From NCBI RefSeq assembly GCF_007856155.1, contig NZ_CP042266.1, positions 3,658,001-3,722,000 of the forward strand: 64,000 bases of DNA, in the 5' to 3' direction. This document shows, one piece after another, positions 38,025 through 46,419 of the stretch; positions within the stretch are counted from its first letter, which is position 1; each line of letters starts with the position of its first letter. The notes under the pieces are model-generated. The model was not told where the DNA came from and made no database searches. It saw only the letters and a program-made list of their open reading frames with translations. The DNA comes from Streptomyces qinzhouensis (lineage in GTDB: Bacteria > Actinomycetota > Actinomycetes > Streptomycetales > Streptomycetaceae). The position numbers and the translations under genes were made by a program.

Positions 38025-38543
38025 GTGTACTTCGCCGCACTGCTCGCGCGCACTCAAGACGGGTGGGAAGCGAGCGACACAGAGCTCGACGATGTGGAGA
38101 CCCTGTCCGACCTGGCCGATCTCGCCCGTGAGGCCACCAACGACGAGACGGTCGTCGTCTTCATCGAGCAGGAGGGTGCCTGGTTCGGCCTCGTGCGCGT
38201 GGACGGCGAGGACGACCCCCGGGTCTACGTCTCGAACGCGGCCGCGGCCGCCCGCTCCTCGTACGGGGAGATTCTGACCAAGGAGGTGCTCGGCGGCGAG
38301 GACGACGACCCCGCCGGGGACCTCGACGCCCTCGACCTCGACGGCACCGAGGAGGGCGAGCCCCAGCCCACAAACGACAACGACGACACCGAGGGCGCCG
38401 TCCCGGCCGGTCCCGTCGGCGACAGCCGCCTCCTGGAAGACCTCGGCGTGCCGGAGCGGGAACTGCTGGCCCTGGACACCGACGCCCTCTCCGAGATCGC
38501 GGAAGCACTCGGCGCCGGCGAGGTGCTGGAGGCCGTCCGCTAG
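38025..38543 (+). CDS. tRNA adenosine deaminase-associated protein
   Basis: A 172-aa acidic protein always seen directly upstream of tadA in actinomycetes. The N-terminal half begins [20 protein letters not shown], the linker is Asp/Glu-rich, and the C-terminal helix pair includes [17 protein letters not shown]. The GTG at 38025 follows GGGAGAG and fits the family better than the ATG at 37905. Fifty-two bases separate it from tadA, so co-transcription is likely. Function unknown. Confidence 0.85.
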   Translation: MYFAALLARTQDGWEASDTELDDVETLSDLADLAREATNDETVVVFIEQEGAWFGLVRVDGEDDPRVYVSNAAAAARSSYGEILTKEVLGGEDDDPAGDLDALDLDGTEEGEPQPTNDNDDTEGAVPAGPVGDSRLLEDLGVPERELLALDTDALSEIAEALGAGEVLEAVR

Positions 38544-38595
38544 GGTCCTTCTCTCGGATCAGGCGAGCCCGGCGAGATCCGGAAGAGAGGCCCTT

Positions 38596-39087
38596 GTGAC
38601 AGTCCCCGCGGAGCGGGAGCCCGTATCCGATCCGGTACGGGCTCCTTGGGAAGCGTCGATGCGTCTCGCCCTCACCGAGGCCGGCCGCGCGGCGCTCTCG
38701 GCCGACGTCCCGGTCGGCGCGCTGGTGCTCGACGCCGACGGCAGGGTGCTGGCCACCGGCCACAACGAACGCGAGCTGACCGGCGATCCGACCGCGCACG
38801 CCGAAGTGCTGGCGATCCGCCGAGCCGCCGAGGGCCGCCCGGGCTGGCGGCTGACCGGCTGCACCCTGGTGGTGACGCTGGAGCCGTGCACCATGTGCGC
38901 GGGGGCGATCACCCAGTCCCGGCTGGACCGGGTGGTGTACGGCGCCCGCGACGAGAAGGCGGGCGCGGCGGGCTCCCTCTGGGACGTCGTACGCGATCGC
39001 CGGCTCAACCACCGCCCGGAGGTGATCGCGGGCGTACTGGAGAACGAGTGCGCGGCGGCCCTGACGGCGTTCTTCCGCAACCGCTGA
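38596..39087 (+). CDS. tadA: tRNA-specific adenosine deaminase
   Basis: A 163-aa zinc deaminase that makes inosine at position 34 of tRNA-Arg(ACG). The zinc site is HAE (PTAHAEVLAIRRA) and PCTMC (LEPCTMCAG); Glu in HAE is the proton shuttle. The GTG at 38596 starts it. Its substrate tRNA-Arg(ACG) is encoded at 62732-62804 and is the host of the island described there. Confidence 0.94.
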   Translation: MTVPAEREPVSDPVRAPWEASMRLALTEAGRAALSADVPVGALVLDADGRVLATGHNERELTGDPTAHAEVLAIRRAAEGRPGWRLTGCTLVVTLEPCTMCAGAITQSRLDRVVYGARDEKAGAAGSLWDVVRDRRLNHRPEVIAGVLENECAAALTAFFRNR

Positions 39088-39155
39088 CACCCCTCCCGGG
39101 CCGTACCCCCCAATCGATTTCGGCGCAGGGCCCACCTTGGGCTAAGCTCTCTCCC

Positions 39156-39240
39156 GGTAGCGTGTCCGAGCGGCCGAAGGAGCTCGCCTCGAAAGCGAGT
39201 GTGGCGCAAGTCACCGAGGGTTCAAATCCCTCCGCTACCG
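39156..39240 (+). tRNA. tRNA-Ser (anticodon CGA)
   Basis: Acceptor GGTAGCG pairs with CGCTACC. The anticodon loop CTCGAAA gives CGA, and the variable arm is long (class II). The T-arm is GAGGGTTCAAATCCCTC. CCA is not encoded. Two toxin-antitoxin loci follow within 1.6 kb, but no duplicated 3' end was seen downstream. Confidence 0.95.
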
Positions 39241-39379
39241 CTCTCACACCCTCCTGAACTGCGGAAACGCGATCAGGGGGGTGTTTTGCGTGTGGATCAG
39301 CAGGCATACCCTTCGCCGCCCCGCTTCCCGGCACAAGGGCCCTGAGGTCACAAGAGCGCCTCCGCCCGACTGGACGAGA

Positions 39380-39401
39380 ATCCCACTTCTAGTGGGATAA
39401 T
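39380..39401 (+). promoter_or_regulatory. VapBC operator and overlapping -10
   Basis: ATCCCACTTCTAGTGGGAT (39380-39398) has perfect 8-bp arms. GATAAT (39396-39401) overlaps its right arm and lies seven bases before the antitoxin ATG, giving a leaderless, autorepressible promoter. Confidence 0.7.
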
Positions 39402-39408
39402 GCAGGGT

Positions 39409-39657
39409 ATGGCTATCGAGCACGCACCTCCGGACGAGACCACGGTCAAGAAATCCGTCACCATTCCCCGGTCGCTCGCGCGTGAGGTTGAAGCCCGTAC
39501 AGGCGCTCGGGGTTTCTCCCGGTTCGTCTCCGATGCGGTCGAACACGCCCTCGCCCTGACCAAGACCAGGGAGATCGTCGAGGCTTACGAGGACGAACAC
39601 GGCGCCTTCACTCCTGAGGAGATCGAGGAGGCCCGCCGGACATGGCACGGCGAGTAG
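39409..39657 (+). CDS. Antitoxin of a VapBC-type pair
   Basis: An 82-aa ribbon-helix-helix type protein. The DNA-binding part is KKSVTIPRSLAREVEAR, followed by GFSRFVSDAVEHAL, and the acidic C-terminus (EAYEDEHGAFTPEEIEEA) should bind the toxin. I place the start at the ATG at 39409, seven bases after a GATAAT -10; an ATG at 39400 lies in that element. The toxin gene overlaps its end by 16 bases. Confidence 0.8.
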   Translation: MAIEHAPPDETTVKKSVTIPRSLAREVEARTGARGFSRFVSDAVEHALALTKTREIVEAYEDEHGAFTPEEIEEARRTWHGE

Positions 39658-40082
39658 CCCCGGCGTTCCCCCGCGCCCTCCTGATCCTCGACGCACAGCC
39701 GCTGTCCCTGCTGGCCGATCAGGACCGCAAGATGGCCTTGATGCTCAAGGTCGCCGAGGCCGAGGGATACGCAGCCGCGATCTCCACTGTCAGCATCGCC
39801 GAGGTCCGCCGCACCGGACAGGCCGCACACCACCTGCGTTGGCTCCGTTCCCGGCTCACCGTCATTCCCGTGACCGAGATCATCGCCGACCGCGCGGCGA
39901 AACTGCTCGAAGACGCGGGCTTGGACGGCCACGAGAACGTCGTGGACGCACTCGTGGTGGCCACCGCGGCATGCTCGGGCGGGCCCATGAAGGTCGCCTC
40001 CACGGACGCGTCCCACATTCCGAAGCTCTGCCATGCGGCATCCGTGGGCCGGAGCAGCCCGGTGGAATGGGTCCGGGTCTGA
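39642..40082 (+). CDS. PIN-domain toxin, VapC-like
   Basis: A 146-aa PIN ribonuclease. Acidic residues occur in LLILDAQPLS, SIAEVRRTG, VVDALVVATA and STDASHI. It overlaps the antitoxin by 16 bases, which indicates coupling. About 20 residues beyond the PIN core extend the C-terminus. Convergent with the second PIN gene, 21 bases away. RNA target unknown. Confidence 0.8.
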   Translation: MARRVAPAFPRALLILDAQPLSLLADQDRKMALMLKVAEAEGYAAAISTVSIAEVRRTGQAAHHLRWLRSRLTVIPVTEIIADRAAKLLEDAGLDGHENVVDALVVATAACSGGPMKVASTDASHIPKLCHAASVGRSSPVEWVRV

Positions 40083-40103
40083 TCTCCTCGTCCGGTGGCC
40101 CCG

Positions 40104-40499
40104 TCAGTAGCAACCGAGCATGCCGGGTGAGTCGATGCCTACGCTGACCACACCCGGCGGGTAGCGGTTCTCGTCGTCGGTGAGCAGGATCGACATGCCG
40201 GTGAACTCCGGACGGGGCAGTGCGCAGTAGAGGGCGTGGCAGGTGTCGGAGCCGCCGTAGCCGTCGCGGGCCATGGTGCCAACGGTGACCGCCGCAACCG
40301 TGCTGAGCGGATCGACGGAGACGGAAGGAAAGCCCAGGACGCGGCGCGCGGAGCCCGCGGCGTCGGCCTCGGCCTGCATGAGGCAGAGTGCCGGAACCCA
40401 GAGCTGGTCCCCACTGCCGGCCATACGCACCGCGAGCAGATTGAGCGTCTTGTGGCCGCCGGCCAGCGCCCGCACCGCACTCGTGTCGAGAATGATCAC
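40104..40499 (-). CDS. PIN-like toxin of a third TA locus
   Basis: A 131-aa protein beginning IILDTSAVRALAGG, the first PIN strand with catalytic Asp. Middle Glu (QAEADAAG) and a later Asp (YGGSDTCHALYCA) fit the fold loosely, and TDDENRY may supply the last acidic position. The GTG start overlaps the antitoxin stop (GTGA). Divergent in sequence from the neighbouring PIN toxin. Confidence 0.7.
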   Translation of the reverse strand: MIILDTSAVRALAGGHKTLNLLAVRMAGSGDQLWVPALCLMQAEADAAGSARRVLGFPSVSVDPLSTVAAVTVGTMARDGYGGSDTCHALYCALPRPEFTGMSILLTDDENRYPPGVVSVGIDSPGMLGCY

Positions 40500-40777
40500 G
40501 CCGTGTCCCGGGCGGCAGCGGCTTTCGCGGCGGCGATCCGGTAGATGTTGCCGAGGATATCGGGGGCCCGGTCGAACTCGTCGTCGCTGAGGTCAAGGCC
40601 GATGACGTTGCGCACATGGTCGCGGGCCGCGGCCAGCCGCTCCGCGCGCTGTTCGGCCGTCGGCTGCTGTTCGGCGAGCTGCTGGACCAGTTGGCCCAGG
40701 GTGAGTCCCCGCTCGCCGGCGAGAGCGGCGAGATGGTCACGTGTCTCGCGGGACACCTGAATCGTCGTCGATGCCAT
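40496..40777 (-). CDS. Antitoxin of the third TA locus
   Basis: A 93-aa ribbon-helix-helix-like protein (ASTTIQVSRETRDHLAALAG), with a Gln/Glu-rich middle and an Ala-rich tail. TATGGT (40784-40789) lies six bases before the ATG, so translation is probably leaderless, as for the antitoxin at 5808. It is first in a two-gene operon with the PIN-like toxin. Confidence 0.72.
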   Translation of the reverse strand: MASTTIQVSRETRDHLAALAGERGLTLGQLVQQLAEQQPTAEQRAERLAAARDHVRNVIGLDLSDDEFDRAPDILGNIYRIAAAKAAAARDTA

Positions 40778-41168
40778 AGCGCCACCATAGCCACATCACG
40801 GCGAGACTGCGGGGGCTTCCGGCGGCGCCTTGTCGAGCCGCTCGCAAAAGCGGGGGGAAGGTCGGGGGAAGCGGCATCGGGGGAGAGCCGCTCCCCCCGG
40901 CGGGGACCGGATCGTCCTGTGTGCCGGGGGCCACGCGCCGCGATCGGGGGGAAGCTGCGGCGCGGGCGCCCCGCAGTGCGGACCGGTCGCGCTCCCGACC
41001 GGATTCCTGCCAAATCCGAACGGGTTCCGTGCCATCCTCCACCCCGGACGGCTCATATCCGATCGGCAAAAGGCCCCCATCACAGGGCCCTTGGTCCATA
41101 AATGCTCGGTTAGACTTCCGCGACTGCGGACGGGAACGGGAACGGGAACAGCCGGGGAGGCGAAGCGA
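40778..41168. other. 391-base gap with no gene seen
   Basis: High-GC intergenic DNA. TAGACT at about 41110 is a possible -10 for the following small gene, and GGGAAC is repeated three times shortly after. No RNA or protein gene recognised. Confidence 0.4.
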
Positions 41169-41333
41169 ATGGCACTGGCGCAGAAGATCGCGTTCTATCT
41201 CGTCATCGTATTCGTGCTGTACACGATCATCAACGACCCGGAGGAGGCCGCGGACCTGGTCCAGATAGGCTTCGAGGCCATATCGGACTCGGCCCGGGCG
41301 GTCGGCGACTTCATGACCGAGCTGGTCAACTGA
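41169..41333 (+). CDS. Small single-helix membrane protein
   Basis: A 54-aa protein with one hydrophobic N-terminal helix (IAFYLVIVFVLYTIINDP) and an acidic amphipathic remainder. GGGGAGG precedes the ATG by about a dozen bases. It resembles small conserved Streptomyces proteins encoded next to a Dabb gene, from which it is 50 bases away. Function unknown. Confidence 0.65.
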   Translation: MALAQKIAFYLVIVFVLYTIINDPEEAADLVQIGFEAISDSARAVGDFMTELVN

Positions 41334-41383
41334 GGCGGTCGCGGCAGCCCCGGGCGCACCACCACCACCGAGGAGCCGCCACC

Positions 41384-41677
41384 ATGATCCGTCATCTGGT
41401 GCTGTTCAAGCTGAACGAAGGCGTCGAGCGGAGCGAGCCGCGGGTCGCCGCCGGAGCGGCCGCGTTCGAGGCTCTGGACGGGCAGGTGCCGGAGATCGCG
41501 CACTGGGAGTGCGCCTGGAACTTCTCGGACCGCCCGATCGCGTACGACTACGCCATCAACTGCGCCGTGGCCGACCGTGCCGCGCTGCAGCGGTATCTGG
41601 AGCACCCGGCGCACCAGGCCGCGGCGGGACAGTGGCGGGAGTTCGCCACGTGGGTGATCGCCGACTACGAATTCTGA
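41384..41677 (+). CDS. Dabb (stress-responsive A/B barrel) domain protein
   Basis: A 97-aa single Dabb domain: IRHLVLFKLNEGV at the start, then YDYAINCAVADRAALQRYLE and HPAHQ. Such ferredoxin-like barrels form dimers; enzymatic role unknown in bacteria. It is followed by a strong terminator and lies before the sigma factor pair. Confidence 0.88.
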   Translation: MIRHLVLFKLNEGVERSEPRVAAGAAAFEALDGQVPEIAHWECAWNFSDRPIAYDYAINCAVADRAALQRYLEHPAHQAAAGQWREFATWVIADYEF

Positions 41678-41731
41678 ACCGGGCCCGGCCCTCTGCCGGG
41701 CCGTATACGGCCCGGCGCCGGACATTCTGCC

Positions 41732-41762
41732 GCCCCTTGCCTCCGAGGCAAGGGGCTTTTTG
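41732..41762 (+). terminator. Rho-independent terminator
   Basis: Arms GCCCCTTGCCT and AGGCAAGGGGC are 11 bp and perfect, with a CCG loop and a T5 run. It ends the Dabb transcript and insulates the sigma factor genes. Confidence 0.92.
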
Positions 41763-41893
41763 AGGTTTAAACCCCAACTTGCCTTCAACACGGCTTTATC
41801 AGGTGCTTGCACACAGTGGACATGTCTTGTGATGCTATGACCGCTTTTGACGGATGAGTTGACCGTAGTTGACCGCGAAGGGGTGGCGTCATC

Positions 41894-42964
41894 GTGCCGG
41901 CCAGTACCGCGCCTCGTCAGGCGCCGCCCCAGACCTCGTCCCCGTCCCCTCCGACCCCCCTGCCACCCTCGCCCGCCCCGGCTCCCGCCGGGCCCGTCAC
42001 GCCTCCTCCGCCGCCGCCCCCGGATCAGCCGGGCAGCATGGGGCCGGAAGCGGGAGCAGGGCCGGGACCTGGAGCGGGACCGGGACCGGGATCCGGGGGT
42101 GCCCCCGGTGAGCCTCCGGCGGCCCGTGATGCCCCCGAGGAGGAGTCCGGCGAGAGCGGAACGGGGACCGGGCACGGGCGCGCCCCCGGCACCGGCAGCA
42201 GTCGCGGCGCCGACACCCGTGCCCTGACCCAGGTGCTCTTCGGCGAGCTGAAGTCGCTGGTGCCCGGTACCCCCGAGCACGCCCGCGTCCGAGGCGCCCT
42301 GATCGAGGCGAACCTGCCGCTGGTGCGGTACGCGGCGGCCCGCTTCCGGAGCCGTAATGAACCGATGGAGGACGTCGTCCAGGTCGGCACGATCGGGCTG
42401 ATCAACGCGATCGACCGGTTCGACCCGGACCGGGGGGTGCAGTTCCCCACCTTCGCCATGCCCACCGTCGTCGGCGAGATCAAACGATACTTCCGGGACA
42501 ATGTGCGCACGGTCCACGTCCCCCGGCGTCTCCACGAGCTCTGGGTCCAGGTCAACGGCGCCACCGAGGACCTGACCACCGCCCACGGCCGCACCCCCAC
42601 CACCGCCGAGATCGCCGAACGGCTGAAGATCGGCGAGGACGAGGTGCTGGCCTGTATCGAAGCGGGCCGCTCCTACCACGCGACCTCCCTGGAGGCGGCC
42701 CAGGAGGGCGACGGGCTCCCCGGACTGCTCGACCGGCTCGGATACGAGGACCCCGCGCTGACCGGTGTCGAACACCGCGACCTCGTCCGGCATCTGCTTG
42801 TACAACTGCCCGAGCGGGAGCAGCGGATTCTGATGCTCCGTTACTACAGCAATCTGACGCAGTCGCAGATCAGCCAGGAACTGGGGGTCTCACAGATGCA
42901 TGTGTCAAGGCTCCTCGCCCGAAGCTTCGCCCGATTGCGATCCGCAAACAGGATCGAGGCCTAG
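41894..42964 (+). CDS. sigF: SigB/SigF-subfamily RNA polymerase sigma factor
   Basis: A 356-aa sigma factor. The first 110 residues are Pro/Gly-rich and disordered. Region 2 ([37 protein letters not shown]), region 3 ([20 protein letters not shown]) and region 4 ([20 protein letters not shown]) follow. The subfamily controls stress and late sporulation in Streptomyces, usually under anti-sigma control; none is adjacent. The symbol rests on remembered synteny (sigF followed by sigN downstream of tadA). GTTGACCG is repeated just upstream of the gene. Confidence 0.85.
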   Translation: MPASTAPRQAPPQTSSPSPPTPLPPSPAPAPAGPVTPPPPPPPDQPGSMGPEAGAGPGPGAGPGPGSGGAPGEPPAARDAPEEESGESGTGTGHGRAPGTGSSRGADTRALTQVLFGELKSLVPGTPEHARVRGALIEANLPLVRYAAARFRSRNEPMEDVVQVGTIGLINAIDRFDPDRGVQFPTFAMPTVVGEIKRYFRDNVRTVHVPRRLHELWVQVNGATEDLTTAHGRTPTTAEIAERLKIGEDEVLACIEAGRSYHATSLEAAQEGDGLPGLLDRLGYEDPALTGVEHRDLVRHLLVQLPEREQRILMLRYYSNLTQSQISQELGVSQMHVSRLLARSFARLRSANRIEA

Positions 42965-43199
42965 CCGGAACGGGTAGAGACCGTACGGAGGCTGCCCCGC
43001 GGACCACCATCCGCGCACCCCCCGCTTCCTGCGCCGATTCGTTTCTCAACTGTCGACTTGTCACTTCAGCGCGTTGCCGACATGTGACATTCTGCGGGAG
43101 ACGCGTTTGCCGCAGCCTTCCCGCCGGTATCTCAGGGGCAGGCTGCGTTCCTCCGTTGGTCGCGGCCACCGCGACCGACCGCGACCTCAAGGGGGTGGC

Positions 43200-44219
43200 A
43201 TGTCCGCAGAACAGGGCAGCTCGAAGGTGCTCACGCTCACGCCCGCGTCCACGTCGGCAGCGACCGCAACGCCGATGCCGGAGGCGCTCACGGACCTCGC
43301 CGGGCTGCCGGCGCAGGCGGTAGCCGCCCCGGACGCGCCGCCCGGATCCGGGCCCGACGCGGGCAGCGAGTTCGGCGCCGTGACCTCCGGGACCGAGAGC
43401 ACCACCGACGGTGCGGCCGGCACCGTGAGCTCTTCCACGCCGGATGTCATCGACACCCGTACGCTGTCCCGCTCCCTGTTCCTGCGGCTGCGCGCGCTGG
43501 ACAACCAGGGCACCGGCGACAGCCCGGAGCGCACCTATGTCCGCGACACCCTCATCGAGCTGAACCTCCCCCTGGTCCGCTACGCGGCGGCCCGCTTCCG
43601 CAGCCGTAATGAACCGATGGAGGACATCGTCCAGGTCGGCACGATCGGGCTGATCAAGGCGATCGATCGTTTCGACTGCGAACGGGGTGTGGAGTTCCCG
43701 ACGTTCGCGATGCCGACGGTCGTCGGCGAGATCAAGCGCTTCTTCCGCGACACCTCGTGGTCGGTGCGGGTGCCGCGCCGGCTCCAGGAGCTGCGCCTGG
43801 CGCTGACCAAGGCGAGCGACGAGCTGTCCCAGCGCCTCGACCGCTCCCCGACCGTCCCCGAACTGGCCGCGGTGCTCGGGGTGTCGGAGGAGGATGTCGT
43901 CGACGGCCTCGCCGTGGGCAACGCCTACACCGCCTCCTCGCTGGACTCGCCCTCCCCCGAGGACGACGGCGGCGAGGGTTCGCTCGCCGACCGCCTGGGC
44001 TACGAGGACTCGGCGCTGGAGGGCGTGGAGTACCGCGAATCGCTGAAGCCGCTGCTGGCCAAACTGCCGCCCCGCGAGCGGCAGATCATCATGCTGCGCT
44101 TCTTCGCCAATATGACGCAGTCGCAGATCGGCGAGGAGGTCGGCATCTCGCAGATGCACGTCTCCCGGCTGCTGACCCGGACGCTCGCACAGCTGCGGCA
44201 GGGCCTGACCGCCGACTGA
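43200..44219 (+). CDS. sigN: Second SigB/SigF-subfamily sigma factor
   Basis: A 339-aa paralogue of the preceding gene with the same plan: a disordered N-terminus of about 90 residues, then regions 2 ([19 protein letters not shown]), 3 (RVPRRLQELRLALTKASDEL) and 4 (NMTQSQIGEEVGISQMHVSR). The ATG at 43200 follows AAGGGGGTGG. A tandem duplication origin is likely. The symbol is by remembered synteny with sigN, a sporulation-associated factor; the subfamily call is firmer than the symbol. Confidence 0.85.
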   Translation: MSAEQGSSKVLTLTPASTSAATATPMPEALTDLAGLPAQAVAAPDAPPGSGPDAGSEFGAVTSGTESTTDGAAGTVSSSTPDVIDTRTLSRSLFLRLRALDNQGTGDSPERTYVRDTLIELNLPLVRYAAARFRSRNEPMEDIVQVGTIGLIKAIDRFDCERGVEFPTFAMPTVVGEIKRFFRDTSWSVRVPRRLQELRLALTKASDELSQRLDRSPTVPELAAVLGVSEEDVVDGLAVGNAYTASSLDSPSPEDDGGEGSLADRLGYEDSALEGVEYRESLKPLLAKLPPRERQIIMLRFFANMTQSQIGEEVGISQMHVSRLLTRTLAQLRQGLTAD

Positions 44220-44340
44220 TCGCCGACTTCCCTCCCTTCCTTCTCCGCCGTCGGCCGGGACCGGCCGATCCCGGTCGTTCCATGCCGTGACCCGGTCCCG
44301 CGGGGTTCCTTATTGACGGAGCGTCAGCGACACTGGCGCG

Positions 44341-45153
44341 ATGCGACGACGACGTCAGAGGGCAGTCCTCGCGGCGATGGCGCTCTGTCTGGGCGGAGCG
44401 CTGACCGCGTGCGGAAGCGGAGACGGCGACGGTTACGCGGCGGTCGGCCCGGTCGGCCCCGAGGGGTCTTCCGGCACCCCGAAGGGCGTGGTTCCGCCGA
44501 AGGGCGGGGTGAGCATGCTCCCGCTGGAGCCGGGAGCGGCGCCCGCGGCCGGTGACGCCCGCCCCGGCTCCGGGGCGCGCCCCCCGGCCTCCGCCTCCCC
44601 GTCACCCCTGACCACCGCGCCGGGCACCGGCCCCTCGTCGGCGCCGTCGTCATCCGCCCCGGATTCCGTATCCGGCGGTACGGAAGGGAGCACGGGCAGC
44701 GGTACGGCTCCGTCCACCGGCCCCTCGACCACCCCCGAAGGCCCCGGCGGCCCGGGCCCCGACGCCCCGAAGCCTCCCGGCACCACCCCGCCGACCACGC
44801 CGACCACACCGCCGACCGCCCCGCCCGGCGCGAAACCGCCCGCAGGACCGGCGGTGATCGTGGTCGGCACCCCCGTCCGGACGCCCACGGACCGGCGCTG
44901 GTGCGAGAAGGTGACGGTCGAATTCCGTAACACCGGTGGCAGGGCCGCCGTTTCCGGCACGGTCACCTTCGGCACGCACATCATCGGCGCGCTCGGCATC
45001 GACTGGGCCACCGTGACCACACGGCAGCCACTCCCCGCACCGATCGCGGCGGGGGCGGCCGGGACGGAGACGTACACGGTGTGCGTGGACGCCTGGCGGG
45101 TACCGCCGGGCATGCGGATCGAGACACGGGATATCGGGGCGGACTGGACATAG
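44341..45153 (+). CDS. Secreted lipoprotein with Pro/Thr-rich linker
   Basis: A 270-aa protein with a lipobox LTAC (Cys24) after a basic signal sequence. A Pro/Ser/Thr-rich linker runs to about residue 175, followed by an 85-residue beta-rich domain (VRTPTDRRWCEKVTVEFRNT, TVCVDAWRVPPGM) with two Cys that could pair. It is anchored outside the membrane. Family not recognised. No ribosome site is evident. Confidence 0.7.
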   Translation: MRRRRQRAVLAAMALCLGGALTACGSGDGDGYAAVGPVGPEGSSGTPKGVVPPKGGVSMLPLEPGAAPAAGDARPGSGARPPASASPSPLTTAPGTGPSSAPSSSAPDSVSGGTEGSTGSGTAPSTGPSTTPEGPGGPGPDAPKPPGTTPPTTPTTPPTAPPGAKPPAGPAVIVVGTPVRTPTDRRWCEKVTVEFRNTGGRAAVSGTVTFGTHIIGALGIDWATVTTRQPLPAPIAAGAAGTETYTVCVDAWRVPPGMRIETRDIGADWT

Positions 45154-45335
45154 TCCCCCTACCCCTACGCCCAGGGGCGTGGGAGGTGCCCCCACCCACT
45201 GATCCAGCCTGATCCAGAAGGAAGGCCCGAGCGCCACCGCGCCCGGATCCACCGCTCCCGCTCCCGCTCCCGCGCTCGGATCCGGTGCCAGGTCCGGGGC
45301 CGGATCCACCGCCTCCGCCCGGGTCGTCTACGCGA

Positions 45336-45557
45336 TCAGGCGAGGGCGAGCCAGATGACGCCGCCGAGGACCAGCAGCCCGATCACCACACCGGCGATCA
45401 GTCCGACCGGCGGCCCCGAGCGGCTGTCGGCCGCGGCCCGCCGGGCGCCCCGGGGCGCCTCCTCGTCCACGAACGCGCGGAACATCTGGGTGCTGCCCGC
45501 GGGGTCGTGCGCACCCTCGGGGCCCTGGCCGTGAGGAACTTGGGGGTTGTGTGCCAT
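45336..45557 (-). CDS. Small C-terminally anchored membrane protein
   Basis: A 73-aa protein: a polar 48-residue N-terminal part, then one hydrophobic C-terminal helix (VGLIAGVVIGLLVLGGVIW). A tail-anchored topology is suggested. Similar small proteins are common in Streptomyces; function unknown. It is convergent with the lipoprotein gene. Confidence 0.6.
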   Translation of the reverse strand: MAHNPQVPHGQGPEGAHDPAGSTQMFRAFVDEEAPRGARRAAADSRSGPPVGLIAGVVIGLLVLGGVIWLALA

Positions 45558-45725
45558 GGGCCCCGACCCTAGCGAACCGCCGACGGCGACCCAAGCCCCG
45601 GTCCGGCCGGCCCACCGCCGACCGTGCCGCCCGCCCCCGGCAGCCGCTCCGCCCGCCCGGCCCCGGATTGACCCGCACCCGGCGATTCCTTGAGCACCCC
45701 TTTACTTCTGCAAGCCACTTTTCAT

Positions 45726-45766
45726 TTGCCTCAAGCAACCATTCACTCTATGGTTGCTCTAAGCAA
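45726..45766. promoter_or_regulatory. MarR operator region
   Basis: AGCAACCAT (45734-45742) and ATGGTTGCT (45750-45758) are perfect 9-bp arms, seven bases apart. TTGC/GCAA half sites repeat on each side (TTGCCTCAAGCAA and TTGCTCTAAGCAA). It lies directly upstream of the MarR gene and its efflux pump, so autoregulation is expected. Confidence 0.75.
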
Positions 45767-45790
45767 CAACTATTGGGGAGGATCCGGGCC

Positions 45791-46336
45791 ATGGCCGCTC
45801 AGACCCTTTACGCGGAACTGGCCCGCCAGCTCAACTCCATCGGCGCACTCCGGCGCGGCCTGCTGCGGGCGCTGCCCGCCGACTGTCCGTCGGGTACCGC
45901 GGCGACGCTGTCCCTGCTCCACCGCCACGGCGAGATGCGGATGAGCAGGCTGTGCGAGCTGCTCGCCGTCGATATGTCGGTGACCAGCAGGCATGTGGCG
46001 CACTCGGTGGACCGGGGCTGGGTGGAACGCGCCCCCGACCCGGGCGACCGGCGCTCCAGACTGCTCCGCCTCACCCCCGCCGGCACCACCAAGCTGGGTG
46101 AACTGCACGAGCGGAACTCGCTGCTGCTGTCGCGGCAGTTGGCGGAGTGGTCGGACGGGGACATCGGCGAGCTGATCGGGATGCTCGAACGGCTGCGGCG
46201 CTCCTTCGCCGCGGAGCCGCAGGAGCCGCAGGAGCCGCAGGAGCCGCAGGAGCCGCAGGAGGCAGTGGATCCGGCGGAGGCAGTGGATCCGGCGGAGCGG
46301 GCGGAAACCCTCGTACCCCGGCCCACTCCCGGGTAA
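45791..46336 (+). CDS. MarR-family transcriptional regulator
   Basis: A 181-aa winged-helix regulator. The recognition part is MRMSRLCELLAVDMSVTSRH, with the wing in ERAPDPGDRRSRLLRLTPAG. The last 45 residues are low-complexity, made by DNA tandem repeats (EPQ five times, then AVDPAE twice). GGGGAGG precedes the ATG. It probably represses the MFS pump 84 bases downstream and itself via the upstream operator. Confidence 0.9.
   Translation: MAAQTLYAELARQLNSIGALRRGLLRALPADCPSGTAATLSLLHRHGEMRMSRLCELLAVDMSVTSRHVAHSVDRGWVERAPDPGDRRSRLLRLTPAGTTKLGELHERNSLLLSRQLAEWSDGDIGELIGMLERLRRSFAAEPQEPQEPQEPQEPQEAVDPAEAVDPAERAETLVPRPTPG
46214..46294 (+). repeat. In-frame tandem repeats in the MarR tail
   Basis: Five exact copies of GAGCCGCAG (46214-46258) encode EPQ, followed by two exact copies of GAGGCAGTGGATCCGGCG (46259-46294). 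Exact copies indicate recent slippage and probable length variation between strains. Confidence 0.9.
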
Positions 46337-46419
46337 CTCCCGCACCGAACAAGACCTGTACGGGAGAAGACCCGTACAGAAAACGCCCCCACCCCACCCG
46401 AAGGACGGACCGGACGAAC

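Noticed and set aside
46147..46419. Upstream extension of the MFS frame at 46420
   Set aside because: It is an out-of-frame reading of the MarR gene; helix 1 begins after the ATG at 46420.
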